Shown here one piece after another: positions 1-7,839 of a stretch of 64,000 nucleotides of DNA. A program made the position numbers and the translations under genes. Source of the stretch: an uncultured beta proteobacterium (lineage in GTDB: Bacteria; Pseudomonadota; Gammaproteobacteria; Burkholderiales; Burkholderiaceae_A); contig CACOBT010000009.1 in the NCBI GenBank assembly GCA_902625535.1, positions 1 to 64,000 of the forward strand, written 5' to 3'. The notes beneath the pieces were generated by a model. That model was not told the origin of the DNA, ran no database searches, and saw nothing but the letters and a program-made list of their open reading frames with translations. The stretch's first letter is position 1, and each line of letters starts with the position of its first letter.

Positions 1-58
1 TTCCTAAATTAATTATTTCGGATTCATTTTTTTTTAAAAATTCTGGTAACTTGCTCAT
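1..58 (-). CDS. Possible 5' end of a gene running off the left edge
   Basis: An ATG at 58 on the minus strand opens a frame of 19 codons (begins MSKLPEFLKKNESEIINLG) that stays open to the window edge. An AAGG lies about 11 bases upstream, so the ribosome site is weak. The fragment is too short to assign a function. It follows the other minus-strand genes of the accessory region. Confidence 0.3.
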   Translation of the reverse strand, partial: MSKLPEFLKKNESEIINLG

Positions 59-111
59 AACGTATGAAACCTTACACGGATTGTTCGAAAAAGCAATGAT
101 CATAATTAATC

Positions 112-289
112 TTACGACCATGTAGAAAGAAAACCATGGGCACAGTCCATTCCCTCAAGAACTTTATCTAAATCACCTCTATGGCCTGTAAGTAATTCAG
201 CTTTAATCTTTACCTTATAGTCCTTTAAAATTTTTTTGCTTCTCGAAAAGAACTGAGTTGGTCTTTAATGTAGTCTTATTCCGTTTCAT
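112..289 (-). pseudogene. Possible short ORF split by a frame change at an A7 run
   Basis: An ATG at 289 opens MKRNKTTLKTNSVLFEKQKN and soon stops. A second frame, open through an A7 run (T231-T237 on the plus strand), continues as KILKDYKVKIKAELLTG and ends at 112. Removing one A would join them into a protein of about 58 residues. It lies 12 bases downstream of the HD-domain gene. No family is recognised, and two random short ORFs could look like this. Confidence 0.2.
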
Positions 290-301
290 AAAAGGTTATA
301 T

Positions 302-862
302 CTAATCCTCAGTATTTTTTTCTTGCCATTTCCCATCAATAAAATACAGTGGTTTTTCACACGACTTACCGTCTACTCCTAAATAGTTCAATACATTAAT
401 ATATTTGTTTCTGAGTTTAGACTGCCTAATTGCATCATCAATTAAGTGCGCCTTGGATAAATTGTGTGAGGAGTCAGCAATCTTTACCTTTAACGCTATC
501 TGATTTTGTTTCAATCTGGGCAGATACTCATTTTTGTAGTCCTCTTCTTTTTTGTAAAGAGGTGGCCCTCTTCGTGTCATAGCATCGACAGCGTTAAATA
601 CTTCTTTTGTAAAGGTTGCTTTGATTTCCTTTCTGATTTTAAGCTGGAAGCTCTGACTCGTATCTACTGCGTCTTCAATTGCGTCGTGCAGTATTGCAAC
701 TATCTCATATACCTCACCGAACTCTTTGACTCGCTCCCTTATATCTTGCACATGAGCCATGTACGGATAGTTCTTTTTATCTTTTTGGTCTTTATGAACC
801 TTAGTAGCTATCTTCAACGCTTTATGCACTAAATCGTCCAACCCAGTCTCATTTAAACTCAT
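302..862 (-). CDS. HD-superfamily hydrolase, small alarmone (ppGpp) hydrolase-like
   Basis: This 186-residue protein has the arrangement of the SpoT/MESH1 hydrolase domain. An N-terminal helix (ALKIATKVHKDQ) is followed by YPYMAHVQDI, then the HD motif AILHDAIEDA (about residues 57-66), then KIADSSHNLSKA (about 127-138), the counterpart of the KLADRLHN segment. The length fits a stand-alone hydrolase with no synthetase, TGS or ACT domain. By family it would remove the 3'-pyrophosphate from (p)ppGpp or a related nucleotide, but the substrate is inferred. No Shine-Dalgarno precedes the ATG at 862. It sits in the accessory region left of the tRNA-Ser gene, about 160 bases downstream of the short repeat copy at 1024-1060, so it may be cargo. 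Confidence 0.7.
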   Translation of the reverse strand: MSLNETGLDDLVHKALKIATKVHKDQKDKKNYPYMAHVQDIRERVKEFGEVYEIVAILHDAIEDAVDTSQSFQLKIRKEIKATFTKEVFNAVDAMTRRGPPLYKKEEDYKNEYLPRLKQNQIALKVKIADSSHNLSKAHLIDDAIRQSKLRNKYINVLNYLGVDGKSCEKPLYFIDGKWQEKNTED

Positions 863-1023
863 CGTATAATCATTAAGTTATAGTTTCAATTAAGTAAAAG
901 CTCTCAGTCAATAAAACTGACACGGATGTAACCTTTGATCTTGTACCTCCCTATCGGCAGTTTGCCCTTATTTTTTTCTTATATTCCCGAACATACTGTT
1001 CCACAAACCTTCCTCTCGTTCCT

Positions 1024-1060
1024 CCAATCTTTTGAGCATTTCCAAGTGTATATAGAATTG
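1024..1060. repeat. Short third copy of the tRNA-Ser element repeat
   Basis: About 36 bases closely match 1767-1804 and the corresponding part of 4994-5226; the shared core includes GAGCATTTCC and AGTGTATATAG. Unlike the two long copies it lacks the arm-type repeats and the tRNA 3' end. It starts shortly after the stop of the 226-residue unknown gene (minus sense) and lies upstream of the HD gene. Confidence 0.65.
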
Positions 1061-1072
1061 TATTTTGGTTTT

Positions 1073-1753
1073 TCAAACACCTGCTATATTAATTTGCTCA
1101 CCAGAAATGCCTAGAGACAGTTGAGCATGTATAAATTTCTCTTTATTTTCTATAAAACTTCTAGTTTTTTTGGTTTTTTGATTATAGTTTTTTTTCTTAT
1201 CGTATTTTAATTCAGGAAAAAGCAAAAAGTTTGGGCTCGTCTTTTTAAGCTTCTCCTGCATATCCATACGTTTAACCTCCAAATAGATATCAGTTACTAA
1301 TTTTTTATATGCACTCTTATTTTTTCTTTCCACCTTTATTTGTCTTCCTAGTCGTTCAAAATCATATAGATAATCCCATGCATCCTCGTTCGATTGAAAT
1401 GGTTTTAAAATTCTCTCCACGTTATTCATGAATTCTTGACGCCATAGTTTTGGGTTTTCAATTCTGTTTTGTTTGAGTTTATTTAAAATAATGTCAGTTA
1501 CTTTGAAAAATTTCTCACGCCAGGCTGAGGAATTAATTATATGAGTTGGATCGATTGCATTGTGATAAAACCAGTCTTCGTCTAATAATCTTTTACTGCA
1601 TCTTCTTTGTTTTTTCCATCTGTTACGATTGACATGAACCCAGGCAAACCATAACCCATCATCAAACGCTCTCCTAGTTGCAAAGCTTTTGGCAATGGAA
1701 AGACGTTTCTTTTCAATGGAGTCTTTGTAGTAATCGTGAATAAATTCAAGCAT
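1073..1753 (-). CDS. Unknown protein in tRNA-Ser-linked accessory DNA
   Basis: I do not recognise this 226-residue protein. It is basic and rich in aromatic residues and lysine, with tryptophans spread through the N-terminal 150 residues (DGLWFAWVHVNRNRWKKQRR, LWRQEF, DAWDYLYDFERL). No signal peptide, membrane segment or catalytic motif is visible. The ATG at 1753 begins just left of the long repeat copy at 1760-1991. A weak GGGG lies just before the ATG. It sits alone between two copies of the repeat (1024-1060 and 1760-1991), which is what a single-gene cargo cassette would look like. Confidence 0.55.
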   Translation of the reverse strand: MLEFIHDYYKDSIEKKRLSIAKSFATRRAFDDGLWFAWVHVNRNRWKKQRRCSKRLLDEDWFYHNAIDPTHIINSSAWREKFFKVTDIILNKLKQNRIENPKLWRQEFMNNVERILKPFQSNEDAWDYLYDFERLGRQIKVERKNKSAYKKLVTDIYLEVKRMDMQEKLKKTSPNFLLFPELKYDKKKNYNQKTKKTRSFIENKEKFIHAQLSLGISGEQINIAGV

Positions 1754-1892
1754 ATCCCCATTTTACCCAATTGTTTGAGCATTTCCGAGTGTATATAGGT
1801 ATTGGGACTCGTAACCAGATTTAGGGGGGTACCCCGTGGGTGGGGGTCTGGTATTAGGAATTTGTTATGGACTGGGGTCTACTGAAAAACTT

Positions 1893-1916
1893 GTGTGGGC
1901 AAAAGTGTGGGCAAAA
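1893..1916 (+). repeat. Tandem 12-bp repeat, putative integrase arm sites (copy A)
   Basis: GTGTGGGCAAAA occurs twice head to tail with no gap, 52 bases from the att core. Tandem direct repeats at this distance from a core are typical of the arm-type sites bound by the N-terminal domain of tyrosine recombinases. The binding role is inferred. Confidence 0.6.
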
Positions 1917-1967
1917 ATTTGTAGTCTATAGAAGAAAGGCTTTGCTAAGCCATAAAACACTTGACAG

Positions 1968-1991
1968 TGGCAGAGAGAGCGGGATTCGAAC
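1968..1991. other. att core: duplicated 3' end of tRNA-Ser
   Basis: Twenty-four bases match the 3' end of tRNA-Ser (5203-5226) at 23 positions; the only difference is an A for G near the CCA end. They cover the CCA end, the acceptor 3' strand and part of the T-arm, the usual crossover segment for integrases that target tRNA genes. The rest of the tRNA is absent here. Confidence 0.8.
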
Positions 1992-2041
1992 TGAGTACTT
2001 AACTCATTGATTCTATGTAAGATTCTGAATCACTTTTTTGG

Positions 2042-2065
2042 CGTTACTCACACTGTTACTCACAG
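2042..2065 (-). repeat. Diverged tandem 12-bp repeat, putative arm sites of opposite orientation
   Basis: Read on the minus strand, two consecutive 12-mers are GTGTGAGTAACG and CTGTGAGTAACA. Each matches GTGTGGGCAAAA at about 8 of 12 positions. They lie about 50 bases inside the element from the distal core and face the repeats at the other end. Confidence 0.45.
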
Positions 2066-2128
2066 TTTTGTTTTTTTAGTAACTTTTTCATGCAAACTAA
2101 GTCACTAGAAAAAAATCCTATGTACCGA

Positions 2129-3112
2129 TTACAAATCTAGAACTCTACGAAAAGCATTTTTGAATTCCAAAAACTGTTCAGGCCCATGAAAATCAACAAG
2201 GGTTTTGTTAGAGTTAGAAGATTCCTGAAACCCCTTATCGAATTCAAGCCCCCCGTAAATTGAATAAATGTATCTTTTATGTGAAAGCTCTTTGCCGTCT
2301 ATATCTAAATCTGAATATGTTACAGTGTCATGTTTTATGGCAACCCATCTTTTCCCTCTTTTTAAAACATTTTTCTTTAACTCTTCTAGGTAAGATTCAA
2401 TTCTATTTTGGTTAACCTTTTCTTTATTGAATAAAATTATAAAGCGTTCGACACCACAATCAATCATTTTCTCGTAGATATTTTCAAAAACCCTACCATG
2501 AAATTTTCTATCAACCGGATTAAAAAACTGATCCTGTAAATAAATTTCGTTGGAAATAGTAAATAATGGCTCACAAACCTTACCAAAACTTTCGGCTTTC
2601 GCATCAATCCATAATCCGGTTTTTTTTGCGAAACCTAAGTCTTTTCTAAGGGCTTCGTTATCTAATATCGTCGAGATTGTATAAGTGTTATTATACTCAT
2701 CTCTGCTGCCATTCGTGAATATGGCATGGAAACAGTCTTCTTTGCTCTGAATCGATATTAAATTCTCGACAATTGTTTTCCCACTGTCATAGTTTTGATC
2801 TGTTAACTTTTTTGTATATATTCGTTTCTTTATTGGGTAATCTTTACTGTTGATAATCTCCTCAAAATATTTCTTTGTGGGTCCATCTTGCATCCTCTGC
2901 AACTGTTCATAAGCCTTATTCTTAAAACTTTTAAACCATTTTTCGGGAATATTTGAAATAAAACTATTCGTCTCGATTCCAAAGTTTTGAAAAAAGTGGT
3001 TTAAATCACGGGGGTTTAAATCATTGATATCAGGATATTCAACCCCGAAAATCTTGTTATATTGAAATTTTGATCTATTTTCCATAAGCTTCAAAAGTTG
3101 GGCCGTTATCAA
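2129..3112 (-). CDS. Unknown partner of the AAA ATPase, possible PLD-like effector
   Basis: This 327-residue protein is encoded directly downstream of the ATPase. The frame starts with TTG at 3112, overlapping the ATPase stop (TTGA), which suggests translational coupling; an ATG at 3085 is an alternative start. No family is recognised with confidence. The C-terminal half has NEIYLQDQFFNPVDR (about residues 187-201), then helices, then KRYIYSIYGGLEFDKGF (about 277-293). That layout resembles the strand-helix-HxRY region of some phospholipase-D-like or MIT-C-like domains found in defence effectors. This resemblance is a hint only; a catalytic HxK motif is not evident. No signal peptide or membrane segment is visible. 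The ATPase-plus-partner layout is common among anti-phage systems. Confidence 0.6.
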   Translation of the reverse strand: MITAQLLKLMENRSKFQYNKIFGVEYPDINDLNPRDLNHFFQNFGIETNSFISNIPEKWFKSFKNKAYEQLQRMQDGPTKKYFEEIINSKDYPIKKRIYTKKLTDQNYDSGKTIVENLISIQSKEDCFHAIFTNGSRDEYNNTYTISTILDNEALRKDLGFAKKTGLWIDAKAESFGKVCEPLFTISNEIYLQDQFFNPVDRKFHGRVFENIYEKMIDCGVERFIILFNKEKVNQNRIESYLEELKKNVLKRGKRWVAIKHDTVTYSDLDIDGKELSHKRYIYSIYGGLEFDKGFQESSNSNKTLVDFHGPEQFLEFKNAFRRVLDL

Positions 3113-4950
3113 TCACCTGTTTTTTTTAAAATATCAGCGTCCCACCATTCATCAGGGTATTCATCTTGGCGTTCTGCAAAAAAACCATCTGGCCATCTAT
3201 CTAGAAATTCCCCATCCTGATCAAATCGTATATGGTGTACTTTGGTAAAACCTGCATCTTTTCCACTTTTTTGAGGTTCAAAATAATAAATAGCCACATC
3301 GTCAGGAGATATTTTTAAATTCTTATCAAGAGTTTTATTGTATGTGCACTCTCGTATTCTTCGAGACACCCTTAATAATAAATTCTCAGAATGTGTTTCA
3401 ATAATATAACTACAGTTTTTTCGTCCCCATCGATTAATTCCGCTAATAAATATATCACCCATCTCACATTGAGCCTTAGGATGCAGATGAAGTTCAGGTT
3501 GCTGGATAATCCCAAACCTTGAAATTTGTATCCCACACAAAATTGGAGCGATAAAACTGAGTCCACTTCCAACTTCTAAGAAAGCAAAGTAATTTCCCTT
3601 TGAGACGGAATATACAAAAGGTCGAGATTCCGTGAAGGACTCCTTTTGTTCGCTCTCTACTTCAAATTCTTTTTTTGAAAAACTACCTGTCTTTTCTTCA
3701 AATTCAATTCTATAATCACTAAACGAATGTAAGTAGGTCATTAAAGAAGTATTTATAAAATTTGTCATTTGATTTTTATAAGACATTTTCGAGTAAATAT
3801 TATTGACATCTGAATATTCATAATCCTTGCCGCAATCAATCCAATTTGATGAATTTATGATATTCCTATCACCTGCAATAATAAAATTATTTTTCGCTGA
3901 AAAATGCACCGAACAGCAGAAGATTTTCAATAATCGAAAAATAACCTCTAAGATAGGTTCATAAATAGAGTAATACAAGCGGTTATTATTTTTACTACTG
4001 ATTGACCCGTACGAGTTTTCTAACCATTCCACAATTTCTTCCTCGGTTTTATAAAAACTGGAGTTCTTTTTTTTAAATTCGAAAATCTCAATCCACTCTT
4101 CCGAAGAAGTTGTATGAGGAATCTGCGTATCTAAAAATTGAAAACCTTCTAAATAATGGAAAGCAACATTTCGTATTATCAACTCCGAATCCGTATTTTC
4201 GAAGTATAAATTTTTTAATTTATGCCTATCCTCATCCTTTGTTAGTAATTCAACAAAACTTAGATAATCACCAAAACAGGATTGAATTATTGGATGATTT
4301 TTATTTATTTTAACCGTTCCTAATATGCGAGTACGTAGAGACTCTATTTCCGTTTTCTCAAAGTTCGGATTAAAGTATGTTTTATCCGTTATATCTGAAG
4401 AGTAAAGTAACTCGCCGTTAGCAAAAACTTTAAAATCTATTAATCCAACCTTCGCTTCCTCAGGTTCAAGATAGATTTCGAGTTTTATCTTGTATCCTTC
4501 CTCAATAATCTGATTTATGACAACTTTTAGATCAATCGCACTCCCCCCATCAGGACGGGGTATACTTTTAAAAAGGGGTGTTGCGTTTCGTTTGTCAAGA
4601 GGAGGTGTTTTAAAACCATCAATATACGCAAGATGATCGTCCGGATCCATTATTTCAAATAATTGATCACATAAATTGAACTCGATACTAAAAGTGGTAG
4701 AGTTTGTATAACCAGAAAGAAGCAACTCTTTTCTATGAAATGGGTCAAAAGTTGTTTCTTGATTCGTCCGAACCATGAATTCCTCCAATTCTATCGTTTC
4801 TAGATGCCATTTTTGAAAAAATTCAAAGACATCAATTATCGAACTCTTACCTGAGGAATTTGGTCCGCATAGAAATGTCAGTGGTTTAATTACAATCGGT
4901 GTGTTATTTCGTAAGCATTGAAAGTTGTTTGCAAATATTTTATGTATCAT
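3109..4950 (-). CDS. AAA/OLD-like ATPase, putative defence system component
   Basis: This 613-residue protein has a complete ABC-type ATPase core split by a long insertion, as in the OLD/RecF/AAA_15 group. Walker A is GPNSSGKSS (about residues 29-37), the signature and Walker-B-like segment is QQPELHLHPKAQ (about 485-496), and the H-loop region is IIETHSENLLLRVSRRI (about 516-532). A C-terminal segment of about 80 residues follows, and no TOPRIM nuclease motif is evident, so it is not a full OLD nuclease. The ELHLHPKAQ and ETHSENLL pair is typical of DUF3696-type ATPases that act with a separate effector. It starts at ATG 4950, just inside the repeat that borders tRNA-Ser, and overlaps the partner gene. 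A role in phage defence is inferred from family and setting. Confidence 0.75.
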   Translation of the reverse strand: MIHKIFANNFQCLRNNTPIVIKPLTFLCGPNSSGKSSIIDVFEFFQKWHLETIELEEFMVRTNQETTFDPFHRKELLLSGYTNSTTFSIEFNLCDQLFEIMDPDDHLAYIDGFKTPPLDKRNATPLFKSIPRPDGGSAIDLKVVINQIIEEGYKIKLEIYLEPEEAKVGLIDFKVFANGELLYSSDITDKTYFNPNFEKTEIESLRTRILGTVKINKNHPIIQSCFGDYLSFVELLTKDEDRHKLKNLYFENTDSELIIRNVAFHYLEGFQFLDTQIPHTTSSEEWIEIFEFKKKNSSFYKTEEEIVEWLENSYGSISSKNNNRLYYSIYEPILEVIFRLLKIFCCSVHFSAKNNFIIAGDRNIINSSNWIDCGKDYEYSDVNNIYSKMSYKNQMTNFINTSLMTYLHSFSDYRIEFEEKTGSFSKKEFEVESEQKESFTESRPFVYSVSKGNYFAFLEVGSGLSFIAPILCGIQISRFGIIQQPELHLHPKAQCEMGDIFISGINRWGRKNCSYIIETHSENLLLRVSRRIRECTYNKTLDKNLKISPDDVAIYYFEPQKSGKDAGFTKVHHIRFDQDGEFLDRWPDGFFAERQDEYPDEWWDADILKKTGD

Positions 4951-4993
4951 GTCTAAGTTTTATTGATTTCGGAGAGATTATGACCATCCACTC

Positions 4994-5226
4994 ATTCTAC
5001 CCAATCGTTTGAGTATTTCCGAGTGTATAGAGGTAAGTGGGACTCCTAAGAGATTTAGGGGGTACCCCGTAGGTGGATGTCTCATTTCAGAAATTTGTGT
5101 TGGGGGGTGGGATCTATTGAAAAATTTGTGTGGGCAAAAGTGTGGGCAAAAATCTGTGCTCTTCAATAGATTGGCTTATTTAAGCCATAAAACACTTGAC
5201 ACTGGCGGAGAGAGCGGGATTCGAAC
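4994..5226. repeat. Long repeat copy B, tRNA-proximal end of the element
   Basis: This 233-bp copy aligns with 1760-1991 and runs into the intact tRNA-Ser gene. The shared blocks are the same as in copy A, with scattered substitutions and small indels, so the copies are related but not recent duplicates. Confidence 0.85.
5128..5151 (+). repeat. Tandem 12-bp repeat, putative integrase arm sites (copy B)
   Basis: GTGTGGGCAAAA is repeated exactly twice without a gap, 51 bases from the tRNA end. The same pair occurs at 1893-1916. It is conserved while much of the surrounding repeat has drifted, which argues for a binding function. Confidence 0.6.
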
Positions 5227-5293
5227 CCGCGGTAGGCTATTAACCTACACACGCTTTCCAAGCGTGCGACTTAAACCACTCATCCACCTCTCC
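5203..5293 (-). tRNA. tRNA-Ser (anticodon GGA)
   Basis: The reverse complement folds as a class II tRNA of 91 bases with encoded CCA. The acceptor GGAGAGG pairs with the 3' strand before the discriminator G. The anticodon loop is CTTGGAAAG (GGA), there is a long variable arm (TGTAGGTTAATAGCCTAC) and the T-loop is GTTCGAATC. The 3' end is the insertion site of the neighbouring element, which restores the tRNA sequence. acs begins 5 bases beyond its 5' end. Confidence 0.95.
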
Positions 5294-5298
5294 TTTTC

Positions 5299-7287
5299 TC
5301 AAATCTTTTGTTTTTGACCAAGTTGCTCCAATATAGCAGGGTTTTCTAGTGTTGAAACATCTTGTTGAATTTCTTCTCCTCTCGCAAGAGATCTCAGTAA
5401 TCTCCTCATAATCTTTCCAGACCGAGTTTTGGGCAAATTATCGCCGAACCTTATCTCTTTTGGTTTAGCTATTGGACCTATCTCCTTGGCTACCCAGCTC
5501 TTAAGAGCCTCAACTCTTTTCGAGACATCGTCGAGATCGGATACTTTCTTAGATTTCAAAACTACAAACGCTACAATTGACTCGCCTGTTAACTCATCTG
5601 GCCTGCCCACAACAGCTGCCTCAGCAACTTCGTGATGAGCTACGAGCGCGGATTCGATCTCCATAGTTCCTAATCGATGTCCAGAAATGTTCAAAACATC
5701 GTCGATCCTTCCCATGATTGTAAAGTAGCCAGTTTTTTCATCACGAATTGAGCCATCGCCTGCTAAATACAGTCTTCCACCCATTTCTTCAGGAAAATAA
5801 GTTTTTTTAAACCTTTCTGGATCCCCCCAAATATTTCTAATCATTGAGGGCCATGGCTTTTTTATAACCAACATACCTCCTTTCCCATTAGGTAACTCCT
5901 TACCTGTTTCGTCAACTACCGCAGCGTTAATACCAGGAAACGGCAACGTGCAAGACCCAGGAACCAAAGGTGTCGCACCAGGCATAGGAGTAATGACATG
6001 GCCTCCCGTCTCGGTTTGCCAAAATGTATCGACAATCGGGCATCGGGATCCACCAATATTTTGGAAGTACCAAATCCATGCTTCAGGATTAATCGGCTCT
6101 CCAACCGTTCCTAAAAGTCTCAAACTGGAGAGATCATAGTTTTTCGGATTTACCTTTGGATCTAAACTTGAGGCTTTTATGAGAGCTCTGATAGCGGTTG
6201 GAGCCGTATAAAAAATTGTGACGCCATGATTTTCAATCATTTTCCAAAATCTCCCCGCGTCTGGAAATGTTGGAATTCCCTCAAATATAACTTGGGTGTT
6301 TCCAGTCGCTAATGGCCCATAGGCTACATACGTATGACCCGTTATCCAACCAATATCTGCAGTGCACCAAAAAATGTCTTCATTCTTGACATCAAATGTA
6401 AAAAGCATAGTCAACACCGAATGCAAGAGATAGCCGCCCGTCGAGTGTTGAATTCCTTTCGGCCTTCCGGTAGACCCGGACGTATACAGCACGAAAAGCG
6501 GATGCTCTGATTCGACGTAAACTGGCTCGCAATAATCTGACTCTGCCTCAACGACATCGTCTAGAAAAGCATCACGAGCAGACATCGCAATTTTAGCCCC
6601 TGTTCTACGATAAACCAACACATTCTGAACGTTTGTCGAGCCTCTTCCACGCAAAGCCTCGTCGACAGCTTTCTTTAGTGGGATACGTTTACCTCCCCTT
6701 ACTTGCTCGTCTGCAGTGATAATTAATCTAGCTCCAACGTCTACAATTCGCTCTTCTAAGCTTTTTGAAGAAAAGCCCCCGAAAACCACCGAATGTGTGA
6801 TGCCAAGCCTTGCACAAGCCTGCATCGCTACAACTCCTTCTATCGACATTGGCATATAGATGATCGCTCTATCTCCCTTTTTATAGCCGAGTCTTTTTAA
6901 AGCATTTGATAACTTACAAACTTTTGCTAAAAGTGTTTTATAAGTGATTCTCTCTGTTTCACCATTATCAGACTCAAAAATTAAAGCGGTCTTGTCAGCA
7001 TTACCTGACTCCACGTGCCGGTCTATGCAGTTATAAGATGCATTTAACAATCCATCTTCAAACCATTTGTAAAACGGGGGGGTCCGTTCATTCAAGATTG
7101 ACGTAAATGACTTGTTCCATACAAGATGTTCTTGAGCTAATTTTGCCCAAAATTGTTCATAATTCAGATCTGCCGATTGGCACAGGGCCTCGTACACGGA
7201 CATGTCTGAAACCTTGGCATTTTTGGAAAATTTGGAATCGGGAAAAAAAACGCGATTCTCAATTAATCTCGACTCGATTTCTGGCAT
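5299..7287 (-). CDS. acs: Acetyl-CoA synthetase (acetate--CoA ligase)
   Basis: The 662-residue protein activates acetate to acetyl-CoA through acetyl-AMP; a propionyl-CoA synthetase activity cannot be excluded by eye. The N-terminal ACAS domain is followed by the AMP-binding core [11 protein letters not shown] (about residue 270), [25 protein letters not shown] and [16 protein letters not shown]. The C-terminal [14 protein letters not shown] carries the lysine usually controlled by acetylation. I chose the ATG at 7287 because AGAGGAGA lies 6 bases upstream and the family begins there; the open frame extends 21 codons further, to 7350. It is transcribed toward tRNA-Ser with no other gene in the unit. 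Confidence 0.93.
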   Translation of the reverse strand: MPEIESRLIENRVFFPDSKFSKNAKVSDMSVYEALCQSADLNYEQFWAKLAQEHLVWNKSFTSILNERTPPFYKWFEDGLLNASYNCIDRHVESGNADKTALIFESDNGETERITYKTLLAKVCKLSNALKRLGYKKGDRAIIYMPMSIEGVVAMQACARLGITHSVVFGGFSSKSLEERIVDVGARLIITADEQVRGGKRIPLKKAVDEALRGRGSTNVQNVLVYRRTGAKIAMSARDAFLDDVVEAESDYCEPVYVESEHPLFVLYTSGSTGRPKGIQHSTGGYLLHSVLTMLFTFDVKNEDIFWCTADIGWITGHTYVAYGPLATGNTQVIFEGIPTFPDAGRFWKMIENHGVTIFYTAPTAIRALIKASSLDPKVNPKNYDLSSLRLLGTVGEPINPEAWIWYFQNIGGSRCPIVDTFWQTETGGHVITPMPGATPLVPGSCTLPFPGINAAVVDETGKELPNGKGGMLVIKKPWPSMIRNIWGDPERFKKTYFPEEMGGRLYLAGDGSIRDEKTGYFTIMGRIDDVLNISGHRLGTMEIESALVAHHEVAEAAVVGRPDELTGESIVAFVVLKSKKVSDLDDVSKRVEALKSWVAKEIGPIAKPKEIRFGDNLPKTRSGKIMRRLLRSLARGEEIQQDVSTLENPAILEQLGQKQKI

Positions 7288-7350
7288 AAATTCTCCTCTT
7301 TGAAGCCTCTTCACTCGTATTGTAATAAAAATGCATGAGCAAAAAAACAT

Positions 7351-7839
7351 AATTAATTCAAAACGAGTTAACCGAATGCGATATTGGTCAAATTATTGGA
7401 GACGCTATGTGGCGTATTAGCTAATAACTACCTTAAAATTGCATCCTCGGTATTTTTAAGGGTCGAAAAAGTATTCCCCCGCTGCCGGGAACAGGCTTGC
7501 ACGGACCCCAACCAACAGTAACTAGGTGAATTTAAAAGTGACTAATTTGTTTAAACACCAAAATTGTGACAGTTTTTGCTAAAATCCGTCAAGGTCACTT
7601 ATTAGATTTAAATAACAAGTTAGTGAACTTTTGAACGACAAATAAGATTGGTCTAAATTAGCAAAAACGTTCAACTCTGAATCTAAAGTTTGTCAAACCC
7701 AGATCTGTCGGAAAGAAAAACAAGGGGAAAAAACCAATTTTCTACCAGGATGTGTTCATCACCGGGGTAATAGACTATGCAAGCCTTAAAGTTTACCATT
7801 GGAAGCTCAACGAATAGCTTAGAAAGATCGCTGAGTTTT
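7351..7839. repeat. Non-coding gap with nested inverted repeats (7535-7668)
   Basis: No convincing gene is present. A perfect 11-bp inverted repeat, GTTTTTGCTAA at 7572-7582 and TTAGCAAAAAC at 7658-7668, is nested with a longer imperfect pair at 7535-7554 and 7607-7631 (AAGTGACTAATTTGTT against its complement). A conserved RNA, a degraded miniature element or a regulatory region for acs are possible; nothing decides between them. Confidence 0.4.

Larger units (their letters stand above)
1760..1991. repeat. Long repeat copy A, distal att junction of the tRNA-Ser element
   Basis: This 232-bp stretch aligns over its whole length with 4994-5226. Both have the same order: CCCAAT(T/C)GTTTGAG, the GAGTGTATA segment, a G-rich block with GGGGTACCCCGT, a tandem 12-bp repeat, AAGCCATAAAACACTTGACA and the 3' end of tRNA-Ser. 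Similarity stops at 1991, inside the tRNA T-arm. The right-hand copy continues into an intact tRNA-Ser and this one does not, as expected for a junction made by integration into a tRNA 3' end. Confidence 0.85.
1968..5226. mobile_element. Integrase-less genomic element (about 3.2 kb) inserted at tRNA-Ser
   Basis: The element is bounded by two copies of the tRNA-Ser 3' end (1968-1991 and 5203-5226, 3235 bp apart). It holds only two cargo genes, an AAA ATPase and its overlapping partner. No integrase, transposase or relaxase is encoded, so movement would need a recombinase supplied in trans. Tandem arm-like repeats lie inside it next to each end (2042-2065 and 5128-5151), in opposite orientations. 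To the left of 1968 the same 230-bp end sequence recurs, so a second element of the same family seems to lie directly outside it. Boundaries come from repeat alignment; mobility is inferred. Confidence 0.7.

Noticed and set aside
506..832. A 108-codon plus-strand frame opposite the HD gene
   Set aside because: It is antisense to a gene with clear motifs and has the composition of a shadow frame.
1582..1782. A 66-codon minus-strand frame starting inside repeat copy A
   Set aside because: It overlaps most of the start of the 226-residue gene in another frame and has no supporting motif.
5009..5317. A 102-codon plus-strand frame across the repeat and tRNA-Ser
   Set aside because: It reads through a tRNA gene and the att repeat, so it cannot be a normal gene.
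7287..7350. The upstream extension of acs (21 codons)
   Set aside because: The extra residues are not part of the family, and a good Shine-Dalgarno precedes ATG 7287.
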